Shown: positions 24,962 through 34,685 of the stretch, one piece after another
Layout of the letters: each line of letters opens with the position of its first letter
Numbering within the stretch: position 1 is the stretch's first letter
NCBI GenBank assembly: GCA_022600175.1
Contig: JAHZKW010000110.1
Coordinates: 1 to 40,283, forward strand
Length of the DNA stretch: 40,283 nt
Direction of reading: 5' to 3'
Origin: Campylobacterota bacterium
GTDB taxonomy: Bacteria; Campylobacterota; Campylobacteria; Campylobacterales; QNZT01
Made by a program: the position numbers and the translations under genes
The notes under the pieces: generated by a model
Seen by the model: the letters and a program-made list of their open reading frames with translations, nothing else
Told to the model about the DNA's origin: nothing
Databases searched by the model: none

Positions 24962-26623
24962 ATGGATAGTAAAAACAGCGTTTCTACAGATGTGCTCATT
25001 GTTGGTGCTGGCCCCTCAGGGTTAAGCACTGCAATCTACCTAGCAAATGTGCTAGCAGATAAAGGGCATAATGGGAGAATTTTACTGGTTGAAAAGGGCG
25101 AGTCAATCGGTAGTCACATTCTCTCTGGTGCGGTAATCAGACCTGAAGTTTTTGAAGAACTTCTTCCTTATGTAGGAATAGAAGATATACCGTTTGACAC
25201 AGAGGTTGTAAAGGATACAACCGTTTTTTTAACAAGTGAAGACTCTTACGATCTTCCTTTCCACCCACCCTATATGAATAATATGGGTAATCAAATTGCA
25301 TCATTAGGGCAAGTATGTAAATACCTTGCCAACGTAGCAGAAAAAAAAGGTGTTGAAATCTACACAGGTTTTGCCGTCGATTCACTTCTTTATGATGAAG
25401 AGGGCAAAGTCTGCGGTGCAAAAACAAAAGACACAGGCATAGATCATCATGGGAATAAGATGCCAAACTATCAAGAAGGTACATCTATAGATGCTAAAAT
25501 CACAATTTTAGCCGAAGGTACTCGAGGTAGTTTAGCCAAAACACTTATCACAGAAAAGGCACTAGATGATGGAAAAAATCCACAGATCTATTCTCTAGGC
25601 GTTAAAGAGCTTTGGAGTGTACCTGAAAGCAGTATTAGTGCGGGAGAAGTTTACCATACCGCAGGTTATCCACTCAAAGACGGCGAAGAGTTTGGTGGTG
25701 GATTTATCTACGGACTGAGCAATAACCGTGTTGCTCTTGGACTTGTGGTTGGACTTGACTATAAGGATCCAACTTTTGATATCCATGCAGCGATGCAGGT
25801 CTGGAAACAACACCCTTTTGTCAGTACTATTTTAGAAGGTGGTACACTCTTAGAGTTTGGTGCAAAAACACTTCCTGAAGGGGGTTATAACGCTATTCCT
25901 AAAATGTATGGTGATAACTTCATAATCATTGGTGATAGTGCTGGACTTTTAGCAACAGCAAGTCTAAAAGGCGTACACTTAGCAGTCCAATCTGGTATCA
26001 ATGCAGCCAAAAGTGCAGCCAAAGCACTTATTGAAGATGATACCAGCGAAGCAGTACTTAAAACAGTAGATAAGCACTTTAAAAAGAGTCGTCTTTATGA
26101 AGAGCTTTATCCTGTACGTAATTTTCGACAATCATTTAACAACGGTCTGATATCAGGGGCACTTCGTTTTGGTGTCCAGCTGATTACTAAAGGTGCTTGT
26201 CTCACTGGTGACATCAAAACCCAACTCGATCATAAGAGTCTACGAAAATTCGATGAACCTAGTGATAAAAAGAGCTTCTATGAACGATTTAGTGATAAAT
26301 TAGAATTTGATAAAGTCCTTACGTTTGATAAAGTGACTGATGTTTTTTATTCAAAAGCAACACATGATGAAGAGCAACTGTGCCACTTAGTGGTTGATAA
26401 AGCAAAGATGCAGACCAATATCAAAACGTATGGTGCACCTTGTCAACACTTTTGTCCAGCAGAGGTCTATGAACTCCATACCAATAAAAGTGGTCATCAA
26501 GAGCTTCGTCTTCATGCTGAAAACTGCGTGCATTGTAAAACATGTGATATCAAATCTCCAAACAATGCAATTCTTTGGGTTCCTCCGTATGGTGGAGATG
26601 GGCCTCAATATGATTATATGTAG
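24962..26623 (+). CDS. Electron transfer flavoprotein:quinone oxidoreductase
   Basis: 553 residues from ATG 24962, which has a GAGG ribosome site; a longer in-frame extension to 24788 is not homologous and runs through the upstream repeats. FAD binding is VLIVGAGPSGLSTAIYL at the start and IIIGDSAGLLATASLKGVHLA near residue 320. The C-terminus holds the [4Fe-4S] ligands: the Cys of HFCPAEVYEL and CVHCKTCDIKSPN, then WVPPYGGDGP. The membrane-associated enzyme takes electrons from ETF and reduces quinone, probably menaquinone here. It lies directly before the ETF gene. Confidence 0.93.
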   Translation: MDSKNSVSTDVLIVGAGPSGLSTAIYLANVLADKGHNGRILLVEKGESIGSHILSGAVIRPEVFEELLPYVGIEDIPFDTEVVKDTTVFLTSEDSYDLPFHPPYMNNMGNQIASLGQVCKYLANVAEKKGVEIYTGFAVDSLLYDEEGKVCGAKTKDTGIDHHGNKMPNYQEGTSIDAKITILAEGTRGSLAKTLITEKALDDGKNPQIYSLGVKELWSVPESSISAGEVYHTAGYPLKDGEEFGGGFIYGLSNNRVALGLVVGLDYKDPTFDIHAAMQVWKQHPFVSTILEGGTLLEFGAKTLPEGGYNAIPKMYGDNFIIIGDSAGLLATASLKGVHLAVQSGINAAKSAAKALIEDDTSEAVLKTVDKHFKKSRLYEELYPVRNFRQSFNNGLISGALRFGVQLITKGACLTGDIKTQLDHKSLRKFDEPSDKKSFYERFSDKLEFDKVLTFDKVTDVFYSKATHDEEQLCHLVVDKAKMQTNIKTYGAPCQHFCPAEVYELHTNKSGHQELRLHAENCVHCKTCDIKSPNNAILWVPPYGGDGPQYDYM

Positions 26624-26638
26624 CAAAGGAGATTGATC

Positions 26639-28576
26639 ATGGCATTAACAATTATCAGTTTAATGAAACAAGTACCACTTCCTAGTGAAATGCGTATGGG
26701 TGAAGATGGTTTAATGGATAGAACCAAAGCAAAATCTATCATCAATGTAGATTGTTCTTTTGCACTAGAAGCAGGACTACAGCTTAAAAATGAGAACCCT
26801 GATGCTAAACTTATTGTCTGTTCTATGGGACCACCCTCATTTGAAGCATCCCTTAAAAAAGCAATCTCAATGGGCTATGATGAAGCCTACCTACTCTCAG
26901 ATAGAAGACTTGGCGGAAGCGATACCTATGCGACAGGGCTTGCTATTGCAACAATGCTCAAACATTTAGGATTTAATAAAGACGCTAAAGAGCCATTTAT
27001 GATTGTAGCAGGGAGACAAACCAGTGATGGTGATACTGCACATGTTCCTTCACAAGTGGCAGAAAATATGGAAATACCACAAGCAACATTTATTGAAACA
27101 GCAGAGTTTAAAGAGGGGAATATCGTCGCAAAACGAATCATTGAAGGTGGTTATCAGATGATGCAACTCCCTCTTCCATGCATGCTTTCACTCACCCCTA
27201 CGGGTATCCCACCTAGACGTCCAACACTCAAAGGTGCGATTAAAGCAAGAGAGAGCCAGATCACTATATTTAATATTGATGATGTAGGACTTACAAATGA
27301 AAAAATTGGACTGAGTGGATCTCCTACTATCGTCGCAAAAGTGCAAAACATCGTGAGCGAACGCGCACCAGTAATGATGAGTAGAGGAGATAAAGAGCGT
27401 GAATTAGTAGAGAACCTCATTGCTAATCTTAAATCAGGCAAAAATGCACTTGAAACAGTCACTAAAAAAGAGAAAAAAGGACGTAAACGCCCAGACTATG
27501 AAGTCACTGACTTTAGAGATGGAGCAAAGGGTATTTTAACTTGGGCAGAGGTTGCAGGAAAAAAACTCACACGACCATCACTAGAACTTTTAACCCCTGC
27601 ACGAGAGCTAGCAGAAAAACTTGGTAACGATACCAAAGTGACTACACTACTTATAGGACATAAAGTAAAAGATCTGGCACAAACGCTCATAGCACACGGA
27701 AGTGATACTGTAATAGTAGTTGAAGATAAAAGACTCAAAGAGTATAGAGTGCTTCCGTTTGCATCTACCTTCGAACAAGTGATCAAGAAAATCAACCCTG
27801 AAATTGCACTCTTCTCTGCATCCACAGCAGGACGTGAACTTGCTCCTAGAATTGGGGTGAAGACACATGGGGGTGTGACAGCAGATTGTACAGCGCTCGA
27901 TATCGGTGAACATATCGATAGAAAGAAAAAGACCATCTTCTCCCCCATTTTGGAATCTAAACGTCCAACCTATGGAGAGAGTAAATTGGCCACTATTCTA
28001 GGATTTGTCTGTCCCCAAATTTCTACAGCACGAGCAGGAACCTTTGAGGTACCCACACCCAATGAAAAACGCGAAGGGGTTGTTAAAACTTTCAAGCCTA
28101 CACTAAAAGATAAAGATTTTACAGTTGAAATCGTTGAAACAGTGAGAGGTAAAAGCGGTTTACAAAATCTCTTTGAAGCCGATATCATCGTAGCAGGAGG
28201 CAGACCTGCAGGTGAAGTTGATGGATTAAACCTGATACAAGAGCTAACCCAAGCACTCAAAGATCAAGGTATTAATGCAGAGTGGGCAGCAAGTCGCCCT
28301 GCTGTAGATAGCGGATATGCAGAGTATGCCAGACAAATTGGACAGACAGGGAAGACAGTACGTCCAAAAGTCTATATCTCTGCAGCAATCTCAGGTGCCA
28401 TTCAACATATTGCAGGTATGAAAGAGTCTGATACAATAGTTTCTATAGATAGCAACCCTAAAGCATCTATTTTTCAAAATGCAGACTTTGGGATAGTCGG
28501 CACTTACCAAGATGTAATACCTGAGCTTATTGAACAAGTCAAAGGTGGATTTACATTTGGAATCAAACAAAAATAA
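26639..28576 (+). CDS. Electron transfer flavoprotein, beta and alpha subunits fused
   Basis: 645 residues in one frame. Residues 1-260 are EtfB: MALTIISLMKQVPLPSEMR, VAGRQTSDGDTAHVPSQVAE (the nucleotide site) and GGYQMMQLPLPCMLSLTPTG. A charged linker (about 270-300, KKEKKGRKRP) leads to EtfA: TLLIGHKVKD, then the FAD domain with ASRPAVDSGY, QIGQTGKTVRPKVYI, SAAISGAIQHIAGMK and ADFGIVG. Separate genes are the norm, so the fusion is notable. AAGGAG sits before ATG 26639. No acyl-CoA or other flavin dehydrogenase is next to it, so the electron donor is unknown. ETF-QO upstream is the expected acceptor. Confidence 0.92.
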   Translation: MALTIISLMKQVPLPSEMRMGEDGLMDRTKAKSIINVDCSFALEAGLQLKNENPDAKLIVCSMGPPSFEASLKKAISMGYDEAYLLSDRRLGGSDTYATGLAIATMLKHLGFNKDAKEPFMIVAGRQTSDGDTAHVPSQVAENMEIPQATFIETAEFKEGNIVAKRIIEGGYQMMQLPLPCMLSLTPTGIPPRRPTLKGAIKARESQITIFNIDDVGLTNEKIGLSGSPTIVAKVQNIVSERAPVMMSRGDKERELVENLIANLKSGKNALETVTKKEKKGRKRPDYEVTDFRDGAKGILTWAEVAGKKLTRPSLELLTPARELAEKLGNDTKVTTLLIGHKVKDLAQTLIAHGSDTVIVVEDKRLKEYRVLPFASTFEQVIKKINPEIALFSASTAGRELAPRIGVKTHGGVTADCTALDIGEHIDRKKKTIFSPILESKRPTYGESKLATILGFVCPQISTARAGTFEVPTPNEKREGVVKTFKPTLKDKDFTVEIVETVRGKSGLQNLFEADIIVAGGRPAGEVDGLNLIQELTQALKDQGINAEWAASRPAVDSGYAEYARQIGQTGKTVRPKVYISAAISGAIQHIAGMKESDTIVSIDSNPKASIFQNADFGIVGTYQDVIPELIEQVKGGFTFGIKQK

Positions 28577-28595
28577 AAAATTATAAGGAGTTTAT

Positions 28596-29540
28596 ATGGT
28601 TGGAAGAAAAGTAGGAATTATCGGAGCAGGTGCAGTAGGTGCTACAGCGGCTTACTCACTGGCAATGATGGGAACATGTAGAGATGTTATCTTGTATGAC
28701 ATTGTCCCTGAAGTCGCCATAGGAAAAGCGATTGATATTGCACAAGCAGCAATCTACTCACCACGAGGTACCATTGTCTCTGCGGCTGAAACACCAGCAG
28801 ACTTGAAAGATTGTGATATCATCGTCATTACCGCAGGTGTTCCCAGAAAAGGTGATATGACACGTGCAGATCTATTAATGATCAATGCAAAAATTGTTAA
28901 AGATGTTGTCGAAAATGTCAAAATCTATTCTCCTGAAGCGATCATCATCTGTGTATCTAACCCTTTAGATGTTATGACTTATGTGGTACATCAACTCACA
29001 GGATGGGATAGAAACCGTGTCATTGGTATGGCAGGAGCACTAGATGGTGCTAGAATGATCTATCAAATTCAGAAAAAAGTAGGATTTGGTTCAGGTCGTA
29101 CAAGAGCACTAGTCATTGGTGACCATGGACAAAACATGATCCCATACCCTGAAATCTCTGCCGCAGGGGGTGTACCACTCACCCAACTTCTCAATCAAGA
29201 AGATATGGAAGAGATCAAAGAGAAAACTAAAGATGGTGGTGCAGAAATTGTCAAATATCTAAACACCTCAGGCTACTATGCACCAGGCCGTGCCATCGCT
29301 GTGATGGTTGAAGCGATAATCGATGACTCACGTATCGTAATGCCGTCTTCTGTACTTCTTGATGGAGAGTATGGCTATAAAGATGTCACCGTTGGTGTGC
29401 CTATCGTACTAGGAGCAAAGGGCGTCGAACAAATTATCGAATTAGAGCTTGATGATGAGATGAAGGCAAAGTTTGATATCTCAGTCAAATCCATCGAAGA
29501 GAATATCAATATCTTGAGAAATGAAGGTTTCTTTGATTAA
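28596..29540 (+). CDS. mdh: Malate dehydrogenase (LDH-like type)
   Basis: 314 residues. NAD site KVGIIGAGAVGATAAYSLA with Asp at the end of the second strand (ILYDI), which favours NAD over NADP. The substrate loop AGVPRKGDMTRADLL carries Arg where lactate dehydrogenases have Gln, so malate/oxaloacetate is the substrate. Catalytic His is in VIGDHGQNMIPY. It acts in the TCA cycle or its reductive version. It follows the ETF gene by 19 bases with an AAGGAG ribosome site, so it is probably co-transcribed with the ETF genes. A hairpin follows the stop. Confidence 0.95.
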   Translation: MVGRKVGIIGAGAVGATAAYSLAMMGTCRDVILYDIVPEVAIGKAIDIAQAAIYSPRGTIVSAAETPADLKDCDIIVITAGVPRKGDMTRADLLMINAKIVKDVVENVKIYSPEAIIICVSNPLDVMTYVVHQLTGWDRNRVIGMAGALDGARMIYQIQKKVGFGSGRTRALVIGDHGQNMIPYPEISAAGGVPLTQLLNQEDMEEIKEKTKDGGAEIVKYLNTSGYYAPGRAIAVMVEAIIDDSRIVMPSSVLLDGEYGYKDVTVGVPIVLGAKGVEQIIELELDDEMKAKFDISVKSIEENINILRNEGFFD

Positions 29541-29564
29541 CTGCTAAGGGGAATCTCCCCGCAG
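29541..29564. terminator. Convergent terminator hairpin between mdh and lspA
   Basis: CTGC...GGGGA-ATC-TCCCC...GCAG forms a stem with a small unpaired TAA on one side, right after the mdh stop and ending one base before the lspA stop. A TTTTT tract lies a little downstream for the plus strand. Confidence 0.75.
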
Positions 29565-29565
29565 T

Positions 29566-30024
29566 TTAAGGGGTTTTTGTCTTTTTATCAGGCTTTCTAA
29601 AACTAAGCCACAAAATAATCACAACCCCTACATCAATCATCACATCAGCAAAATTGAAGATGGCAAAATCAAACCCACAGTGCCAATAGACATAATCTAC
29701 CACCCCCTCATGTAAGAATCGATCCAATAAGTTACTCACACCACCACCCATTAACAAACCAAGTGCAAGTGCGTACTCTTTAAGTATCTCTTTTTGCCAA
29801 AAAATATAGATCAACACACCGCCTATCAAGGCTATTTGTATGAATTTAAGATAAGGGCCTAAAAAAGAGAACATTGAAAAAGCAACACCAGTATTATAGG
29901 TTAATGTTAACGAGATACACTCACTCGTCCAATCAAAGCCATTAACAAAAATAGCCTTGATAATCTGATCAATGATAAAAACGACAACAAGTGCACTAAA
30001 AAATGTTTTATATGTTTTAGCCAT
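29566..30024 (-). CDS. lspA: Lipoprotein signal peptidase (SPase II)
   Basis: 152 residues with four membrane helices. Conserved blocks are [39 protein letters not shown] with the first catalytic Asp and [14 protein letters not shown] with the second. It cleaves the signal peptide of prolipoproteins at the inner membrane. It overlaps glmM by 8 bases and is translated from the same message. Confidence 0.95.
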   Translation of the reverse strand: MAKTYKTFFSALVVVFIIDQIIKAIFVNGFDWTSECISLTLTYNTGVAFSMFSFLGPYLKFIQIALIGGVLIYIFWQKEILKEYALALGLLMGGGVSNLLDRFLHEGVVDYVYWHCGFDFAIFNFADVMIDVGVVIILWLSFRKPDKKTKTP

Positions 30025-31357
30025 TTAACTTCTTGGTAAAAAACTCTAAAAGTTCATCCATACGTTGATGTACTAATTTACTATTCTTGCCCTCAAGAAG
30101 CAATCTTAGAAGATTTTCTGTTCCAGAGTATCTAATCAATGGTCTAATATGCTCAGCTTCTAAATTTTTAAGCATCTCATCAAACCCCTCAATCTCATCC
30201 AATGGAATCTTATTTTTAATTTTAATATTCTCTAAAAGTTGAGGATAAAGCTCAAATGGATTTAGTACAGCACTTGCTTTCGTACCATTTTTTAAAATAA
30301 ATGCAACCACTTGGAGTGCAGCAGCTAAAGCATCACCCGTTTTGGCATAATCACTGAGTATCACATGCCCACTCTGTTCACCACCAAAGTTTAATCCCTC
30401 TTTTTGCATTGTCTCAAGTACATACTTATCACCAACATTACAACGATATAAGTTAATTCCTTTAGCTGTTAAAAAATCTTCCAATGCTTGGTTACTCATC
30501 ACTGTTGCAACCACACCATTGTTGGCAAGTTCATCTTGGTCTTTGAGATGGCATGCTAATACACCTAAAAGTTTATCACCATGTGTAATCTCACCTTGTT
30601 CATCAACAACCACAATTCTATCTGCATCACCATCAAAAGCAAACCCAATATCCGCGCGTAAACGTCTTACTTCATCCCCAAGATTTCCAGGGTGAAGCGC
30701 ACCGCAACCTTCATTAATATTTCTGCCATCTGGCTTATCATGTAGTGTGATTACATCTGCTCCCAACTCTCTAAATACAGTAGGTGCGACTCTATAAGCT
30801 GCCCCATTGGCAACATCTAAAACAACTCTTAATCCATGTAAAGTCATTGATTTTGGCATTGAGTTTTTAATATGTACAATATAACGCCCAATAACATCTT
30901 CAATACGTTTTGTCTGTCCTATATGCATATACGTTGCTTGATTTGCAGCAATCATCTCATCATCAAAATAGATCGCTTCAATCTCTGCTTCAATATTTTC
31001 ATTGAGTTTATTGCCACGTTTATCAAAAAACTTGATCCCATTATCTTGAAAATCATTGTGACTTGCACTAATCATAATACCTGCATCACAACGTAAATCT
31101 TCTGTCAAGAACGCAATCGCAGGCGTAGGCATAGGTCCAATCTGTCTCACATCAAAACCTACAGCTGCTAAACCTGAGATAATAGCACTCTCAATCATAT
31201 ATCCACTTCTACGCGTATCTTTTCCTACTAAAATCTTGTTCGTAATAGCAGTTTTTCTAAAATAGATACCTGCTGCCATGGCAAGTCTCATCGCTACTTC
31301 GGCAGTCAGCTTTTCACCAGCCATACCTCTTACGCCATCTGTTCCAAAAAGTCTCAT
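30017..31357 (-). CDS. glmM: Phosphoglucosamine mutase
   Basis: 446 residues. The opening [18 protein letters not shown], the phosphoserine loop [18 protein letters not shown] (catalytic Ser99), the metal loop [16 protein letters not shown], the sugar-binding GGEQSGHVI and the phosphate loop [15 protein letters not shown] identify GlmM. It converts glucosamine-6-phosphate to glucosamine-1-phosphate for cell-wall precursors. It is the first gene of a glmM-lspA unit, and AAGG precedes the start. Confidence 0.96.
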   Translation of the reverse strand: MRLFGTDGVRGMAGEKLTAEVAMRLAMAAGIYFRKTAITNKILVGKDTRRSGYMIESAIISGLAAVGFDVRQIGPMPTPAIAFLTEDLRCDAGIMISASHNDFQDNGIKFFDKRGNKLNENIEAEIEAIYFDDEMIAANQATYMHIGQTKRIEDVIGRYIVHIKNSMPKSMTLHGLRVVLDVANGAAYRVAPTVFRELGADVITLHDKPDGRNINEGCGALHPGNLGDEVRRLRADIGFAFDGDADRIVVVDEQGEITHGDKLLGVLACHLKDQDELANNGVVATVMSNQALEDFLTAKGINLYRCNVGDKYVLETMQKEGLNFGGEQSGHVILSDYAKTGDALAAALQVVAFILKNGTKASAVLNPFELYPQLLENIKIKNKIPLDEIEGFDEMLKNLEAEHIRPLIRYSGTENLLRLLLEGKNSKLVHQRMDELLEFFTKKLNG

Positions 31358-31515
31358 TAATTTAAGCCTTTAAAATTTAATATATTGAATATTCTTCATA
31401 GTATATATCGACCGTAATTAAACTTTTATTAACAAGGTCAACTCTGCAAATGCAATAGAAGCAAATCTTTTCTGATATTTCCCTTAATTTAAGCATTTTT
31501 TTAGATATTATGCAC

Positions 31516-31521
31516 TATAAT
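31516..31521 (+). promoter_or_regulatory. rpsT -10 box
   Basis: A perfect TATAAT, with a likely start near 31528 and a short leader holding AAGG before ATG 31551. The glmM promoter must lie in the same 193-bp divergent gap but is less clear. Confidence 0.6.
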
Positions 31522-31550
31522 CGCCAACTAAATTTCACAAAGGCAAGATA

Positions 31551-31826
31551 ATGGCAAACCATAAATCTGCATTAAAAAGAGCGAGACAAACTGTTAAAAG
31601 AACTGAGAGAAACAGATTCTATAAAACAAGAATCAAGAATATCACTAGAGCAGTTACAGAAGCTGTAGAAGCTGGTGACAGTGCAAAAGCAGCAGAAGCT
31701 TTCAAAGATGCAAACAAAAACTTTCATAAATATGTAAGTAAAGGTATTTTAAAGAAAAATACAGCGGCTAGAAAAGTAAGTAGACTTTCTAAACTTGTAA
31801 AATCTATTAGTGATAAAGCTGCGTAA
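31551..31826 (+). CDS. rpsT: 30S ribosomal protein S20
   Basis: 91 residues, very basic. The pattern [20 protein letters not shown] with [11 protein letters not shown], and a C-terminal helix [23 protein letters not shown], is standard S20. It is followed by prfA, a common pairing in Campylobacterota. Confidence 0.97.
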   Translation: MANHKSALKRARQTVKRTERNRFYKTRIKNITRAVTEAVEAGDSAKAAEAFKDANKNFHKYVSKGILKKNTAARKVSRLSKLVKSISDKAA

Positions 31827-31862
31827 GCAGTTTTATTCTAAACCCCCTTCGAATAACATTTT

Positions 31863-32930
31863 ATGTTAAAATCCAAACTCCAACCATTCCTCGACCGATA
31901 CAATGAGATAAGTGAACTACTCTGTTCTCCTGAGATCACTAGTGACATCGCAAAAATGACTGAACTCTCTAAAGAACAATCTCAAATTGAGCCTATCAAA
32001 CAAAAAGGTGAAGAGTACATTGAAGTCTGTCAAGGCATTGAAGATAACAAGGAGATGCTTGAAGACAAAGAACTTGGTGAGCTTGCAAAAGAAGAACTCA
32101 AAGAGCTAGAGCCAAGAAAAATTGAGATCGAAGAAGAGATCAAAGTACTCATGCTCCCTCGTGATCCTAATGATGACCGTAATATCTACCTAGAGATGCG
32201 GGCAGGAACAGGTGGGGATGAAGCAGCACTTTTTGTGGGTGATCTTTTCAAAGCCTATGTTCGGTATGCAGAAGCTAACGGCTGGAAAGTTGAGATCATG
32301 AGCTCATCTGAAGGTACCGTAGATGGGTACAAAGAGATGATTGCACTGATTAAAGGTGAAGGTGCTTACTCTAAACTCAAACATGAAGGTGGTGTACACC
32401 GTGTACAAAGAGTTCCAGCAACAGAATCTCAAGGACGTGTACACACTTCTGCGATCACTGTAGCGGTGATGCCTGAGGTAGATGATGTTGAGATCGAGAT
32501 CAATGAGAATGAACTCAAAATTGATGTCATGAGATCTTCAGGATGTGGTGGACAATCAGTCAACACTACAGATAGTGCTGTACGTATCACACACTTACCT
32601 TCTGGGATTGTAGTCACCAACCAAGATCAAAAATCACAACATAAAAATAAAGATAAAGCGATGAAAGTCCTTAAAGCGAGACTTTATGATCTTGAGATGC
32701 AAAAACAGCAAGAAGAGAACTCAGCAGACCGTAAAACACAAGTAGGTTCAGGAGATCGAAGCGCAAGGATCAGAACTTATAACTATCCACAAAACCGTAT
32801 TTCTGATCATAGAATCAATCTTACACTCTATAGACTTGATGCTATTATGGAAGGTGGACTTTTTGATGAGATCATCGACCCGCTTATCGCACACTATCAA
32901 TCAGAGATGATGAAAGAAGCAGGGTTTTGA
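31863..32930 (+). CDS. prfA: Peptide chain release factor 1
   Basis: 355 residues. The stop-codon-reading motif PAT occurs in [17 protein letters not shown] near residue 184, and the GGQ peptidyl-transferase motif is in [17 protein letters not shown] near residue 229; PAT rather than SPF marks RF1, so UAA and UAG are read. ATG 31863 has no recognisable Shine-Dalgarno, so initiation may depend on rpsT just upstream. Confidence 0.97.
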   Translation: MLKSKLQPFLDRYNEISELLCSPEITSDIAKMTELSKEQSQIEPIKQKGEEYIEVCQGIEDNKEMLEDKELGELAKEELKELEPRKIEIEEEIKVLMLPRDPNDDRNIYLEMRAGTGGDEAALFVGDLFKAYVRYAEANGWKVEIMSSSEGTVDGYKEMIALIKGEGAYSKLKHEGGVHRVQRVPATESQGRVHTSAITVAVMPEVDDVEIEINENELKIDVMRSSGCGGQSVNTTDSAVRITHLPSGIVVTNQDQKSQHKNKDKAMKVLKARLYDLEMQKQQEENSADRKTQVGSGDRSARIRTYNYPQNRISDHRINLTLYRLDAIMEGGLFDEIIDPLIAHYQSEMMKEAGF

Positions 32931-32940
32931 TTCAATACGT

Positions 32941-32961
32941 TAAAGGGACAAGGTCCCTTTA
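32941..32961 (+). terminator. prfA downstream hairpin
   Basis: TAAAGGGAC and GTCCCTTTA form a perfect 9-bp stem with a 3-nt loop, ten bases after the prfA stop. Only scattered Ts follow, so it may be a partial terminator. Confidence 0.65.
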
Positions 32962-33027
32962 GTTGGGTTAACACTGGGTTTTGCTCGGTGCAAGACTCAC
33001 GCACAGTAAACAGTGCTCAATTATCTC

Positions 33028-33219
33028 TTACTTTTTCTCTTCACTATTTTCATCATCCTCATAAAGACTAAAAACAGGTTCATATCCCATAAGCATTAGT
33101 TTCTTATCAAGCATTTTTGCATCAAAACCATTTGCTTTACAAAATGACAACATTTTTGTCTGTTGCTCTCTACTTAACCCTGCTAACTCTAGCTCAAAAG
33201 CGATTTCATCTAATGTCAT
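33028..33219 (-). CDS. Small acidic protein of unknown function
   Basis: 63 residues, with an MTLDEIAFELELAGLSREQQ opening that suggests a short helical bundle and an acidic-basic tail (EDDENSEEKK). The central QQTKMLSFCKANGFDAKMLDKKL looks like a small UBA- or HTH-like helix pair, but I recognise no family. It lies 31 bp after the DUF445 gene on the same strand with an AAAGGAAT ribosome site, so it is probably co-transcribed with it. Codon use resembles its neighbours. Confidence 0.7.
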   Translation of the reverse strand: MTLDEIAFELELAGLSREQQTKMLSFCKANGFDAKMLDKKLMLMGYEPVFSLYEDDENSEEKK

Positions 33220-33250
33220 ACTCTATTCCTTTTATATGATATATCTAAGA

Positions 33251-33961
33251 TTATATAACAAAAGAGCTAATCAAGCCAATAAATCCACCAAAAACACCAC
33301 CCCAAACAACAAGCCATCCAAGGTGTTCACGCATCAAATCTTGCATCATCTCTTTAACCATTTTTGGGCTTAACTCATCCAGTCTTCTCTCAACAATCTT
33401 TTCAATCGAATCAAGCAAGTCATCGCTCAGTGAAGAGTGTTGTAAATGATGCTCTAACTGCGTTTTAAAAGTTTCTGTGCTCACGATCTTTGTTACCGCT
33501 GATTTGAGCTTACTACTAAAAGGATCCCTAAGATTTTCAAGTGCTGATTCACCGCCAAACATGCCAAGCATATTACCAAACTGAGACTCCATCACAGTTT
33601 TACTCAAAGCATCAAATGCAGGTGAAAAATCCGCCTCATGTACCAATGGCGCTAAATCAATCTTTTTCTCCTCTTTGGTAAAAAAGTTGTTGAGTTGTTC
33701 TCGTGTAAAAAACTGTTGCATCATTAGCACTTTGATCGCTTTTTTAAATGCCTCAAATTTAAGCTCAATTACACCTGATCCATATAAAAATGGTACTTTT
33801 TCAAATAGCATGTGTACAGCGATATGATTAGTCAAAGCACCTGAAAGGGCAAAAAGTCCCATATATAAAAGCGGTGTTTGTATACTATTTGGTACAACAA
33901 AAGAGATCAAAATGATCAAAACAGCGATGGTATTGGTAAGTAAACTTTTTGATATATTCAT
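33251..33961 (-). CDS. DUF445 family membrane protein
   Basis: 236 residues. N-terminal hydrophobic segments with GALTNHIAVHMLFEKVPFLYGSGVIELKFEAFK, the motif that defines DUF445, a long helical cytoplasmic or periplasmic stretch (about 70-205), and a C-terminal helix LVVWGGVFGGFIGLISSFVI. Function is unknown. It is shorter than YjiN-type relatives (about 400). A minus-strand TAAAAT at 33973-33968 is so close to ATG 33961 that the message may be leaderless. Confidence 0.82.
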   Translation of the reverse strand: MNISKSLLTNTIAVLIILISFVVPNSIQTPLLYMGLFALSGALTNHIAVHMLFEKVPFLYGSGVIELKFEAFKKAIKVLMMQQFFTREQLNNFFTKEEKKIDLAPLVHEADFSPAFDALSKTVMESQFGNMLGMFGGESALENLRDPFSSKLKSAVTKIVSTETFKTQLEHHLQHSSLSDDLLDSIEKIVERRLDELSPKMVKEMMQDLMREHLGWLVVWGGVFGGFIGLISSFVI

Positions 33962-34015
33962 ATAGATATTTTATGTTATGATTCATTAAATTTTACACAA
34001 AGATGCGATATCCTG

Positions 34016-34654
34016 ATGAGAGAAACACTCCAAACACCACGAAATATGTGTTATAACTGCAATCGCCCTACTTCTAGCTGTTTATGTCGCTATATTACAC
34101 CCCTGCAAACAAAAACAAAATTCATCATTTTGATGCATCCTAAAGAGTATAAACGGATCAAAAACAATACAGGTCGTTTGACAAAACTCTCCCTTTGTCA
34201 TGCTGAACTTTTTGTGGGTGTAGATTTTTCACAACATCAAAAAGTAAATGCACTTATCCAAAACCCTAACAACTTTTGTACCATCCTCTACCCTGGAGAA
34301 AAAAGTATCAATCTAAACACCAAAAAGTTATCCCTTCAAAATAGACAACTTATCATTTTTATCATTGATGCAACATGGGATAGTGCAAAACCCATACTTC
34401 GACTCAGCACCAACCTTCATCCTTTATCGAGGATCTCTTTTACACATACACAAAACTCTATGTATCAGTTTAAACGTCAACCATTTGTCGAAGCACTCTC
34501 TACAATGGAGTCAACTTACGCTATCTTAAAAGCACTCCAGACACAAAAGATCGAAACAATAGAAAAGCGTAATCTTGATAACTTTATCAAACCATTTGAA
34601 AAGATGGTACACTTTCAAATGCAATTTGCAAAAAATCCCTCTCTCACGCTATAA
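34016..34654 (+). CDS. DTW-domain tRNA-uridine aminocarboxypropyltransferase (TapT/YfiP-like)
   Basis: 212 residues. The N-terminal zinc-type set CYNCNRPTSSCLCRY, a LMHPKEYKRIKNNTGRL block and the family-defining DATWDSAKPIL near residue 118 fit the DTW family. Characterised members put the acp group of S-adenosylmethionine on uridine 47 of some tRNAs. Its 3' end (34575-34654) is overlapped by an upstream extension of the alkC frame that I consider non-coding. No clear ribosome site precedes ATG 34016. Confidence 0.85.
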   Translation: MRETLQTPRNMCYNCNRPTSSCLCRYITPLQTKTKFIILMHPKEYKRIKNNTGRLTKLSLCHAELFVGVDFSQHQKVNALIQNPNNFCTILYPGEKSINLNTKKLSLQNRQLIIFIIDATWDSAKPILRLSTNLHPLSRISFTHTQNSMYQFKRQPFVEALSTMESTYAILKALQTQKIETIEKRNLDNFIKPFEKMVHFQMQFAKNPSLTL

Positions 34655-34685
34655 TAATTTAAAAATAAATAATCAAGAGTTTCAT

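Noticed and set aside
27496-27948. Minus-strand frame of 150 codons (and others inside the ETF gene)
   Set aside because: It is antisense to conserved EtfBA sequence, with no ribosome site and no family.
32941-33027. Possible structured RNA after prfA
   Set aside because: Apart from the 9-bp hairpin only short, unconvincing pairings are visible, and no known RNA family is recognisable.
34575-34685. N-terminal extension of alkC
   Set aside because: It would overlap the DTW gene by about 80 bases; ATG 34686 aligns with the family start.
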